Shown piece after piece: positions 11,857-22,295 of a stretch of DNA of 53,738 nt. The notes under the pieces were generated by a model. The model saw only the letters and a list, made by a program, of their open reading frames with translations. It did not search any database and had not been told where the DNA came from. Position numbers and translations under genes: made by a program. Source of the stretch: Gracilaria domingensis (Eukaryota > Rhodophyta > Florideophyceae > Gracilariales > Gracilariaceae); contig VCMS01000489.1 in NCBI GenBank assembly GCA_022539475.1, positions 1 to 53,738 on the forward strand, read 5' to 3'. Numbering within the stretch: position 1 is the stretch's first letter; each line of letters opens with the position of its first letter.

Positions 11857-14449
11857 TTAAGGTCCTTCGTGTGCTTTTTTCAGCCCCGGGGGTAGAATTT
11901 CCGGGACTGTGTCGTCGAAAGGATCCGTGTCGTCTCCTCGCGTCTCAACATTCGGCGCTGAATCAGAGTCCGTGTCGCTGCTGAAGGAGATTTGATAAGC
12001 TTTGAGGAAGCTTTTGACCCCTTTCCCTCCAAGCTTACGCAGATGATTGATGAAGAATGTTTCATCTTGCGGCACTTTGTTTACTTTCGCCTTCTTCTGA
12101 GCCCTGGGGTTGTTATCGCTCATCATCTTCCTTCGTCGACGACTTCTTCTGGTGCTCCTTCTCAACCCCGCACCACTTGGCTCCACTAAAACCACGTCGC
12201 TTACCACTTCCTGAACGTCTTCCCCGGCATTCTTCGCCTTAAAAAGTTTAGGACGCGACGCCCGAATATCCGGTTTAGTGACTTGGGTCGTAGGCGTGGT
12301 CGCTTTTCCCCCTTCCGCCGCAGACGGCCCCATAGTCGAATTGAAATCCACCCCGACGGACTTCGTCAGCTTTTCACGAGCATAAGCCACCCTTCTCGAT
12401 ATCTTTCCGCCCCAGAGTTTCTTTGTAGCTGCAGTTTCCAGGCGTGCGACCTGTGTCGCAAGATACTCACGAAGGCTGAGTTTCTCAAACCTAGTGACTT
12501 CAATCTGCATCTCGTACACTTCCTTCAGAGAGAGTCTCTTTCTCTTCGATATTTCAACGGCCAGCTCATTTAGAGACCGGCAGCAAATAAAGAAATACTT
12601 TCGCATGTCTTCAAAGCGGCCCTTCAGTTTGGACTCTCGTCTCCTCGCAAAATATGCGGCCAGGGCGTCCAGGGTGAAATCGGTTGTGTCCTCATCCATA
12701 GAAAAGAACTGATCACTGGAGATACATGTAATACCAAATTCATTATACTCCCGACACACACTTTCCAAATGCTTCAGCAATCGAGGACTCTTAGCGACCT
12801 TCAAACCCATCTCCGCAAACCTCGATAGATGCCTGATATGGTACTGACCTATGATTCTGCATACATTTAAGGCACCCGCTACAGCGGTCCTTGTCATGTT
12901 GTTCAATACTTTCTTCTCCTCTTCAACCATCGCGATTATAAAGGATACAATGGAATGAACCTTGTCGGCGAAGTTCATAAGTAGGGCCTGCTTCAATCCA
13001 TCGTTCAAAGCATTACCCAGGCTCAGAAGCTCCCTCGTTTTCATCTTTTGTCCATCCTTTCTCCTCCATAAGGAAACGGTAAGTCCTTTACACAGTTTCC
13101 TTATCTTTGCATCCACCTCACATAGTTCCTTGAGTGCCACAAGACGATAAGCCCCATTTATGAGGATACACGTAACTTTCACGCGATTGCCCTATACCAT
13201 CTCCTTCTCGGAATTACACGTGATCAAAATAGCAACACCCATCGTTCCAAGGGCCTGAAGAAACCCTCTCATTCGAATATCCGCCTTCAGAGCTTCAACA
13301 TGCTCCCGAACTGTCCCTCTCACAGTTGCGTCCGGGATTTCGATTAGGTCGATGTCCACCTTCACGGACTCGCACTCATAATGGTCCAGGGTGAACTTGA
13401 GCGACGCCAGACTCATATTCACGTCAACCGAAGGTAATTCATCACCTTCGTCGAATAGTTCATTCACGTTTCCAGCCAAGCTCTCCTTCACCAAAACAAC
13501 GTCGTCATCATGCACTTCATCCACATCCACAACTTCCATTCTAGCTCCACTGCGACTCCCAGCCATTGCAATCGCTTCAGCAGTACTATTTCTGGACGAC
13601 CCAGACTGCACATTCATCGCTGGTTGCTTCCGTAATGCAGAGACCGCACTCTCTGGAATTGTGGTCAATTGTACAGTTCCTACCTTTGTAACACCCTGGT
13701 CTTGCTTAGATAGAATTTTTTGCACAGGCCCAGGCGCTGGGGGCGGTACTTCCTTCCCCCTTGGTTCTTCTGTTGTTTGCCTGGTGTTTAGGCCTGGGCT
13801 ACCTGAGGTAGCAACCGCTTCCCACTCGGTGTACGCGGGGGGGTTTCGGTGTTTCCGCCATACGCACTCGTTTCCGTCCTGTCGTGGACGCCGCATTGGT
13901 ATGCCCTGATTTCTTACTGGGCACCTGCGGCGTGGTGTTCTGAACGGTCTCACCCGAATCCATGAAGTTCAAGTCTCAAGCATAGAAACCCATCTTATTT
14001 AAGTCCGCAACGGTCTTCGAAATGGAGTCTTCATCCGTACACTTAAACGGAAACGAGTACGGTGTATGGAATTCCTTCGATACATCAGCTCGCCATATAC
14101 CGACTATATCTTCTCCCGGCTTCCCGTCCAGTTTGTGACCATGCATTTCTCTTCGATAGTCTTTGCCGTCGCCGGCACACTCGATGGCCACCACATCAGC
14201 CGTGCCAACTGGAACCTTGTCCACTCCATTCCCCGCGATAAGAAGCGTCACTTTGTCCCCCGGTGCGGGTTTCGCTTTCCCCGGGTTAGAGCTCATACTC
14301 TTCTTCGGATTCTGTGCTTCCCCACTACTCTTCTTCCCTCCTTATTTTGTCTTCTTCGCACTTTGAAGATGCGGCGCCATGGGGTTGCGAACTTTCCGCG
14401 GCTCTCAGGAGGGCCTCATCTGCCGGTTGCCCAATCCTCTTGGCTCCAT
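11857..14449 (-). pseudogene. ParB/sulfiredoxin-like domain protein, left copy (about 860 codons)
   Basis: It starts at an ATG at 14449, equivalent to the ATG at 33186 in the right copy, and ends at a TAA at 11857. An N-terminal domain of unknown type (about 14300-13970) is followed by a Pro-rich linker. Next comes a ParB-like fold at about 13365-13123: VKVDIDLIEIP, a helix HVEALKADI, then INGAYRLVALKEL, which matches the ParB box (G-x-x-R-x-x-A). A long helical region follows. The C-terminal part has Arg/Lys clusters (RRSTRRSRRRRK, about 12160) typical of a nuclear signal, and an acidic end. ParB-like domains bind DNA, and some are nucleases or CTPases. In phages they often accompany DNA methyltransferases. 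Disabling changes against the right copy are stops near 14415, 14345 and 13978 (TGG to TGA), a 7-C versus 5-C run at about 13841, and GAG to TAG at about 13192. Confidence 0.6.
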
Positions 14450-14747
14450 TATATAGCGTGTTTGAATTCAGCTTCGTGAAACACCTATAAAGCTTGAATG
14501 CAGAACAAAGCGGTAATCGTATAATGCTCTGATCATGTAAGCAAACGGCGCACTCGCTCGGTTTGAACACGGTACACGCTTCGCTGTCGGTTGAAGTGTC
14601 GCACTCGTTCGTATCGCAGATTTGTAGTGCAGGACGCGGAAATGCTCGCGTGAACATTTGCATCACTTTGAAAGAGTGGTATAGGCGGTTAGAGGCGGTG
14701 CAAAAGGCTTAGATGAATACCAGACAGCATGATAAACCCCCACGGTT

Positions 14748-15900
14748 CCCCCCTGGTACCCTCCTGTGGTAGCCGGATGCGACGTGCTCAGACCGCGGTC
14801 CGAGTGCGGTCTGAACACGTCGCATCCGGCTACCCCGCCACCCTACGGGGGGTGGGAAAGCAGGTTGTAGGGTACAACGTAGAGCTGAGTAGAGCTACGC
14901 AGAGCACATTTGTCGTTTCACATCGCAGTTTATACGTATCTACATAGAGGCAAGAAACAATTTCCCGCGGATTTGGTTTAATCGATGTTCAGTTTGAATG
15001 CCGAAGAGCAGAGCCATTCGAGAATGAGGGCAGTCGTGGCAGCACCAATCGCAATTGTACGGGTATTATGGTCATCGATTTTTGTCGTGAAAGCAGTCTC
15101 AGAAGGACCCTCACCACGTTCAGTGGCGGGCGGCGACTGTACAGATCCTGTCGTTGACGTGTTCTGCTCTTGTTGTGGGTGATTGTGTTGGCGCTGCATC
15201 ATCAACACGGTGTGAGCCAGAAAGTGCATTTCACGCAATATGCGCTAGCTCGTATCAAACTGAGTGCTTGAGACAGACATCCAGCCCGGCGGTGGGTGTG
15301 TAGCGCAGTCATTAGGCATACCGAGATCAGCAGCTGCGGCCACGGCGGCTGCAGTCGTCAAGGCAGCGCTTTTGTGGGTGTTTGCGCCTTGCGACGGTCG
15401 TTCTCATTACGTGAAAGGCGCTGCGGACGCCTGGCGAAAAGGAATGTGAGCGCTGTAAAACGTCATGCTCGTTACTACATTGGTATTACCAGTACGGGGA
15501 GTGGGAGGACCTAAGCTGCATGTTGTTCCGGACGCTCTTGTTGTTGAGTGCGACGGATGCGGTGGTCGAATGTTGCGATGACGATGGGGTCTGGACGCCT
15601 TGCGCCTGCGCAATGAAACCGCTGTTTGGGTGCGCACGGCGTTGGAGCGCAAGCGGCGAGAGTAGAGGGGGACAGCGTACTGGAGATTTGTATGCAGCCC
15701 TATGACGGCGGCTATGATGATGATGCAGATAATGATGTGGGAGGAGCCGGTCGGTGGCAAATAACGGCGATTCTGAGTCGTATAGGATCATATCTCATCT
15801 GACCCATGCGCGCTACAACCCCCTTCACACGTGGCCTGATACATGGTTTCACAGTCTCCAGACCGCGGTCTGATCACGTCGCATCCGGCCACCAGGGGGG
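14748..15900. mobile_element. 1.15 kb hairpin-bounded segment, left copy
   Basis: The segment begins with CCCCCCTGG (14748-14756) and ends with its inverse CCAGGGGGG (15892-15900). Inside each end lie inverted matches: GCCGGATGCGACGTG and CAGACCGCGGTC on the left, GCATCCGGCC and GACCGCGGTC on the right. The left end carries an extra 13 bases between the two blocks. A 67-base hairpin (14768-14834) sits at the left end. A degraded plus-strand frame inside (about 14985-15797) includes MFSLNAEEQSHSRM and Cys pairs (CERC, CDGCGG). It also has an acidic YDGGYDDDADNDVGG stretch, conserved in the other arm. It may be a small nested DNA transposon, or the element's own central control region between divergent genes. 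No convincing target-site duplication was found. Confidence 0.45.
14768..14834. promoter_or_regulatory. GC-rich 67-bp palindrome in the divergent intergenic region (left)
   Basis: The arms GGTAGCCGGATGCGACGTG and CACGTCGCATCCGGCTACC are inverted copies, continuing inward with CAGACCGC and GCGGTCTG around a short centre. The related right-arm hairpin lies at 32800-32867. A half-site with the perfect 14-base palindrome CAGACCGCGGTCTG lies at 15859-15872 (31780-31793 in the right arm). Placement between divergent genes fits a protein-binding site (ParB-like or other), a replication or transposition end, or a bidirectional control element. Function is not shown by sequence. Confidence 0.5.
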
Positions 15901-16106
15901 TTACTACTAGGTGACTCTACACAAGTCTGCGTACTACACCCGCTCTCGCAACCCTGTTCACACCCCCCTGCGTACGAATAACACCCGCTCAAATACGAAT
16001 TTAGAATAACGTTTCATCACCGCCGTCTACTACTCTTTCGAGAACTCTTCCAGCGAGTTTCATCGCCACCGCCTATTCCGCTTTCCCGAGTTCTTGCGAG
16101 AGTTAC

Positions 16107-19100
16107 ATGGCGCCCGTCGGAAACAGACCCCTCTGTGGTCTTAACAGCAGAGCGATGTCGACTACCGCATCTTCCGTGGCATCTACGGAGTCTAGCTCCG
16201 GTTAGAAGGATATTATGGCGACGCGGTTCTTTCGTTTGTTCTGCATACTTCTCGAGCTGAGAGACTCGTTTGCGGCGCCTCGAGGCGGCATTAGTTCCCC
16301 TCGTCAGGTTGGGTACACGGCTCTCATTGAGTAAGCTGTCGCAAACCGTGCCAGTCTGGCTTATGCACGGGAATTTCTCACTGATGTTACGAAGAGCACG
16401 TACGCAAACTATACGCCGCAGGAGCTGGTGAAGATAAGTACCAATGTTAGGTTCATAAGTCGGGTCTATAAGTATGTCCGTATCATTGACGTGGATGACT
16501 GGAGTGAGGATCGTCCGGTGAGGGATCTTTTCGAATGGAGTTTGGATAAGAATGTGGATGGCGGGAATTCTTTTATGGAGCGTGTGTTCTGGAATGGCTT
16601 ATTCAAAGAGCATGGCCCCGGATCCAAGCAGACGAAGAAAACTAGCTTCCGGATTGATCCTGCTACTCGTTTTCAGCAGTTGCTCTATCTATCCTTAGTG
16701 AAGCGTATCACTATGGAGAGGCGACTCCCAGTTGCGGAGAAGGCGAGGACTGCAACTGGTTCTCGGAGACAGGTGCCGTTTGTTGATAGTTTCGTCATGT
16801 CAAACCAAGCGCACATGAGGCGGATGGGTTATGCTGTGCAAATGGTATGTCTAGGATCGGATTCCTTTGCTTCCAGTCTTGCATTTCGTGACGCAGAACA
16901 AATGCTGTTACGGTTTCTTGCCATAGAGAAAGAGACGGTTTTCTTTCGGCGCAACTGAGTCCCGTTCTTCCGAATACAGCCCAGTATCGGTGTTAAAAAC
17001 ATTGGGGATCGAAGTGAAGCCAACCACGGAGGTCAACGCTACTGTGCCTTGGGTTCACAACCTTTCGGATGATATCGATGCCAAACTAAGGGATTTGTTA
17101 AAAGAGTTCCTGTCCGATTTGAACAAGGTTGTCTTAAACGGATTTCTGTACAAAATGTCCGCTACTACCAAGTGGGAACTGCTGGAAAGCTTTCGAAGGA
17201 AACTTCGGACACGGTTTCCATCTCGTTTTGATGCTTTCTCCGATGAGTATTTGGCTACTCTTCGTACCGCTGTGGTCCAGCTGAACCTAAGACCTTCCCA
17301 GCAGCTATCCCGGGCTACTCTGTCATGGCGTCAGGAAGGAAGCAACACGGTCACGTTGAAGATTGAGGATACAGTTACGGCACAGAGAACTATTTCCTCC
17401 AGGCCAAGGGCTAGGGCGGTGGGTAAAACATCCGGTAAAATATCCGCTGCAGACCCAGGTCCGGTGGATGTCACTGGCATAAACGACAGGGATGATGAAG
17501 ACGATGGAGCGCACCCCCTTTCTAATGTTCTTGGTGGTATTCTTCCACCTCACGACTTTGGCGATGTAAGGACGACGAAGGCTCTCGGTGTGGTCAAAAA
17601 GAACATGGAGCAACAGTTCTCTATGCATTTCGTTGGTGATGAAGAGTTAGTGGAGGCTCATGGTACACTGCTCCCTTCCGATAATTTCCTAGAGGGCAAT
17701 GTTCAACTCGTACTCACGGACCCACCTTATGGTATACATGACAGTGAGCATGATGAGCTTCTCGACGAAGATATGGTTAATAATACAAAAATGATGGCCT
17801 CAATGCTTCGCCCTGGCGGTCATTTTATAATTTTCTGTACTATCGAACAGTTCGCGGACTGGGAGGAGATTCTACGTTAGCACAAATCGGAGAATGCAGT
17901 GGGGAGGCAAAGTGCTTCGTTCTTAGTCGACCCCACACCGAAGCAATTCATTCGCTCTCGTACGCACAATTTGAAGAACCCCGGAAGGAACACAACACGG
18001 TTGTTCTCTGCAACCGAGTATGCCGTGCACGCAGTCCGGAATGGAAACGCGTACGAGGAGCAGAAGGTGATGGTGAAGTACAAAAATCTCAACTACGTTC
18101 TCACGCAGTACCCCGGGCATTACTCTGTTATCGATCAGGTTCCGCATCTGGAGGCTGGTGAAGGACTCCGTTGGAAGGTAAAGAAGCGTTCCAAAATACA
18201 CTCGGTTCAGGTTCGCCCCGAACAGAAACCGAGGGCACTGCTAAAGGAACTCATTGCCAGGTTCTCAAATCCCGGGGACGTTGTGGTTGATCCCTATAGT
18301 GGAACATTTTCCGGTGCCTTGGCTTGCATGGACATGGAAGAGCCCCGACGCTGTATTGGATGTGAGAGTGATGATCAGTGCTTCGCTCATGCTGAACACA
18401 ATGCTGTAGTGATGTAGGCGAGGAAGGTTTGGGGTAACGAGTTCAACGCAAGAATAATTGTCAGTAATGAGGTCGTTCAAGCCTCGTATTTAGTACAGAC
18501 AAAGTTCCCGGAAGGGAAGCAAATAATCTCGCGTATATGGATCGCTCCGAAAGGATTCCCGCCATACGCAACGTTTTGCAGAGAACCGAATCTCATCCGG
18601 CAGCACAAGGAGAAACCAGTGCACGAGTGGCCTCTGAATCTCCAATGCACATTGGAGACGATGGATGTACAGACTTTGCTCGCAGCTGAAGCAGCAGATT
18701 TATGGTTGTACAGGAAGAAATCAAACATCAAACACCCCTTAAGTGGAGATGAAGTGTTCAGTAGTAGATCGTTCTCGGAAGAAGAGGTTGTCGGGTACTT
18801 CTATGGGACATTGGTATATCATGACATAAGCCGATGCAATGCAAAACAGATGAAATACGGAAGCGGAGTGCTCGGTGCCACCGTTTCTCGTTTCAGGAGG
18901 TGTTGCATGGAAGTGAAGCTGAAAGGGCAGATGTACAGCACGCTTCCTCACTATGACTCCGAAATCAATACTGCGATTGCGTGGGTAGTACCCGCTCCTT
19001 TCTTTATAGCGGGCTAAATCAATGATGCTTCGTACCGGGATGGGGACGAAGAGAAGGATTTGGCCGAGATAGAACCCTACCAAGGCCGCTTACCAAACGC

Positions 19101-19254
19101 TATTATTGGACAGCCCTCCAAGTATCAAGCTACCACATTGTGTACACTGGCAAGCTATAGCCTACTGTTGGTGACGGCTACAAGGGGTATTCATGAACAC
19201 GACGAACTGTACGTAGACTATGGACCCAGCTATTTATGGAAGAGGTATTTGTAA
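16107..19254 (+). pseudogene. DNA amino-methyltransferase fused to SET domain, left copy
   Basis: The start is an ATG at 16107 (MAPVGNRPL), conserved at 31545 in the other arm. After an N-terminal region of unknown fold (16107-17000) and a linker, the methyltransferase has motif IV DPPYG (17719-17733). A middle region follows, then motif I-like VDPYSGTFSGALA (about 18287-18325). The order IV then I marks the beta class, which methylates adenine N6 or cytosine N4. From 16990 the frame runs to the TAA/stop at 19254 and includes a SET domain (about 18740-19250): GDEVFSSRSFSEEEVVGY at its start and HEHDELYVDYG at its end. The NHSCxPN position reads INDASYR, so the knot motif is altered. In-frame stops occur at about 16206 (TAG), 16335 (TAA), 17878 (TAG for GAG), 18415 (TAG for TAT) and 19015 (TAA for TAC), with a frameshift near 16940. 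The fusion is visible; activity is not. Confidence 0.75.
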
Positions 19255-19803
19255 CTCTCCCATGCTTTATAGTTTGACGTAGTACAAACTGTTGTAGTGT
19301 ATTTCATAACTACTGCGTCATTTATTGAATGCATTCATCATTCCAGTAAACCTATTGTTGCAGGAATCGACAACGTGGCACAAGGACACATTGTCGTGCT
19401 AAGCAAAGAGCTACCAAGAATACTCCACAGCGGTCAGAGCTACCACCTTAAAAGCAACACCTCAGAATTAACACCTCACACCCGGGAGGTTGGACCAAGG
19501 AAAAAAGGACCTTCATCATGAAGGGACCCGACAGACGGAACTGGCACATAGAACATAGCCAATGAAAAATACGGCCATGGGAAATGTGGAAAATTGGTAT
19601 GAATGTCTGCCACAGGAATGGACCAGCTCACTCAGGGCTCAAGAACCACTGAAGGTCTCCATCACCTGCTGCAAAGGGTTTACAAGCTTCCCCCCTTCCG
19701 CTTTTTCACCCCACAAAACGAGCAGAACTCCAGAAGCTTCCGTTTCCCCACTCAATAATCAGAACATAATCACTTCCTTTTCACGCGATTTTGAAGCGCA
19801 ATC
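19255..19803. other. Intergenic region between methyltransferase-SET and coiled-coil genes (left)
   Basis: This 549-base stretch is conserved in the other arm at about 27823-28369. A frame from a GTG at 19297 (about 74 codons, YFITTASFIECIHHSS) is open in both arms, but no ATG or domain supports it. It most likely carries the 3-prime end of one gene and the promoter of the next. Confidence 0.4.
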
Positions 19804-22295
19804 ATGGCTCCACAAAAGTCCAGCAACGCGGACGACCGGGGGACGAAGGGATCCCAAACAATCCCGCGATATGGTATTGGCGTCGCTAAGCGGAAGACAC
19901 CTCCGCCTGCCGCGACCCGAAGAAGTACTCGACGACGAGCTCCCCGTGTCGGGCTTACTGGAAAAAGTCTGGTTCGAAGTCAGCACTCCGGGCTTTGAAG
20001 GCAAAACCGAAACCGAAGCTGGGTGTTACTACGACCACAACGGAAGTGACGGAGAACGAAGTAGTATTACCACATCACAGCTCAGTGGGGGGGCGAGTTA
20101 CACGACACATGGCTGCAGAGGAAGTGCCAAGAATAATCTATGATGTGAATGTGGAAGAGAATATTGCCGAGAGACGTACGAGAGCGAAAGAAAGACGGAC
20201 AAGAAATTTGAGAAACAATGTCATCGAAGAAGAGTTTCACAGAAATGAAAGAGCCATCTCACCTGGTAGGACGAGGCGCATTACAAACGATTCAATTCAA
20301 CCCCTACGTAGTGGGGACGAAGAAGGAGCCGATGATATACAGCCCACTGTACGTGCGCTTGCAACATCGCGAAGGGAGATCAAAAGTCGGAACGATCCCC
20401 TTCATGCCGATCGTGCTAGTGACGAGGTAGAAGTCGATAATATAAAGTCCTCTGTACCTGCGCCCGCACCGTCGAGAAAGAGTTTCAGCAATGGAAACGA
20501 TTCCATTCATCCCGAACGTCGTACAAACGAGGAAGAAATCGACGAGATACAGCCTGCTTCTCGTACGGTCGTACCATCGCAGAATAGGTTAAACCAAATG
20601 AGAAGGAAGGGTTCGACCTCGATTTCCTTTGGCGAGATGCGTAGGGAACGGACAGAGGTGGGGTCAGAATTACCAAGAGAGACATGGAACGAAACGGGTC
20701 GTAATGCGGCAGGTCGCCGGAAAATTAACCGTACGTTTCCATCTCGTGCTCTTGCTGTTGTAGACGAAGAAGGTAAAGAAGATGAAAACCTAACGCCAGG
20801 GTACGAGCTGTTGGACAAGATTGGAGACTTGAAAGCGGATCTCTTTCGAGTAACCGAGGATAATCAAAGTCTGAATATGAGCGTAAGAATAGCACAGAAA
20901 AGCGTGACGGAAGTAGGGCAAAAGGAGAAGGAGCAAGATGTTCTAGTACAATCACTTCGAGAGGCACTGAAGCGAGGAGCAACACGGAGGGAGAGTGAAT
21001 CGCACAGGGGAAGAAAAAGATACGAGATTGATGTGAACGACGCGTATGTAGGGGTAGCGAAGACAGTATACGTGTCCATACTGCGCTACGCGAAAGACGA
21101 GACAAGGGAATTGTGCTTCGAGATGAGTTCACCGGCGAGAAACTGGGGGAATCGAAGTGAGACACTCGGATCTGAGACTGAGTACAGTGTGCTGGTCGTT
21201 GATGGGAAAGAGATTGTTCCACGCTGTCCAATGGAGGTCGCGATGGAGATTAGAGCGTATACTCCATCGATTCGTGGTACGGGTCAAAACTTGCGGATGC
21301 AAATCGTGGAGACGGAGGTAATGAAACCTCGTTGGGAATCCATCCGGGAGATGAAGATGGAAGAAGACTGCATTAGACAGCTGACCAACAACATGTGCTT
21401 ACGGAAGAGGTTGAAGCAGGCCTTGAGCGATGCGGTGGGGGTTCGAAAACGCCATGCGAAGGAGAAGTTTTTGATGGGGCTAGGGTATGAAATGTTGGTG
21501 AAGACACCATCTCATGAGAGGGAGAGGAGCATATACCTAAAACAAGCGGAGGAACTACGGGAGAAGCTTCTGCCGCTAGATGCAAAAGGGTGTGAGATTC
21601 TCTCCACATGGAGAACATCCAAAAGAGAGGACATATCATTTTCCGGGTTCAAAATGCGTAGCGAAGAGAACAAGCCGCAAGACTTGCTGTTTAGAAACGT
21701 TCTAAGCCTACAGGTCTTACGGGAGTTTATGGGTTACGATGTGAACCAAAAGGATTCGAGAAATGCGGGTGACAAGGACCCAGTGGATGGAAAAATAGTG
21801 CAGTTGGCGCGTCTAGATGCTTGGATCGCGTCAGTTGTTCGAGCTACAGAGTTTGAAGGAGGGCGGGGGGTAAAAGGCAGGTGTTTTTCTCCAACCTTTT
21901 CGGAAAGTATACTGATGGCTGTATGAATGAAAATGGAGCAGAAGTTTGGAACGTAGTTCAGGAACGACTCAATGGCTCAAGATCCACGCCATGGAAATGA
22001 TGACCGTCTGAGAACTGTGGCATACTGGATACCGTCTAAGAAGAAGCTATATCTAGCTGTTCGAGAAGATGTATTTATGGAAGAGATTACGGAACATCTT
22101 GGAGCCGTAATGGATTGCTATATTGGGTATTGTGACCCACGGGATCGCGTATACTCCCCTATAAGAGCAATCGATGAAATCCGAGATAATAATGTGATCG
22201 ATTGTAATCCGAATGTCTGGGGACAAGGTAGGGAACGAGACGGGGGAGGTGTGGACGATGAGCACGAGATGGAAGACGAGGAAGAGAATATCTAA
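19804..22295 (+). pseudogene. Coiled-coil protein with three internal repeats, left copy
   Basis: An ATG at 19804 (MAPQKSSNADD) matches the intact start at 27822 in the other arm. A one-base deletion near 19966 shifts the frame, which then stays open from 19995 to 21926. A TGA (CGA in the other arm) and a TAG interrupt it before the final part (21972-22295) with an acidic end. The N-terminus is rich in Arg (RRSTRRRAP). Three tandem units of about 36 residues follow, each with an N-D-S-I/L-H/Q-P-like start, an acidic DEE core and DxIQP. A coiled coil (IGDLKADLFRVTEDNQSL onward) then leads to a conserved globular region. I do not recognise the family. The basic N-terminus and coiled coil suggest a chromatin-bound or structural partner. 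The protein is about 85-90% identical to the right copy. Confidence 0.7.

Noticed and set aside
19297..19521. Small gene between methyltransferase-SET and coiled-coil genes
   Set aside because: Conserved in both arms, but it starts at GTG, and conservation is no higher than in surrounding intergenic DNA.
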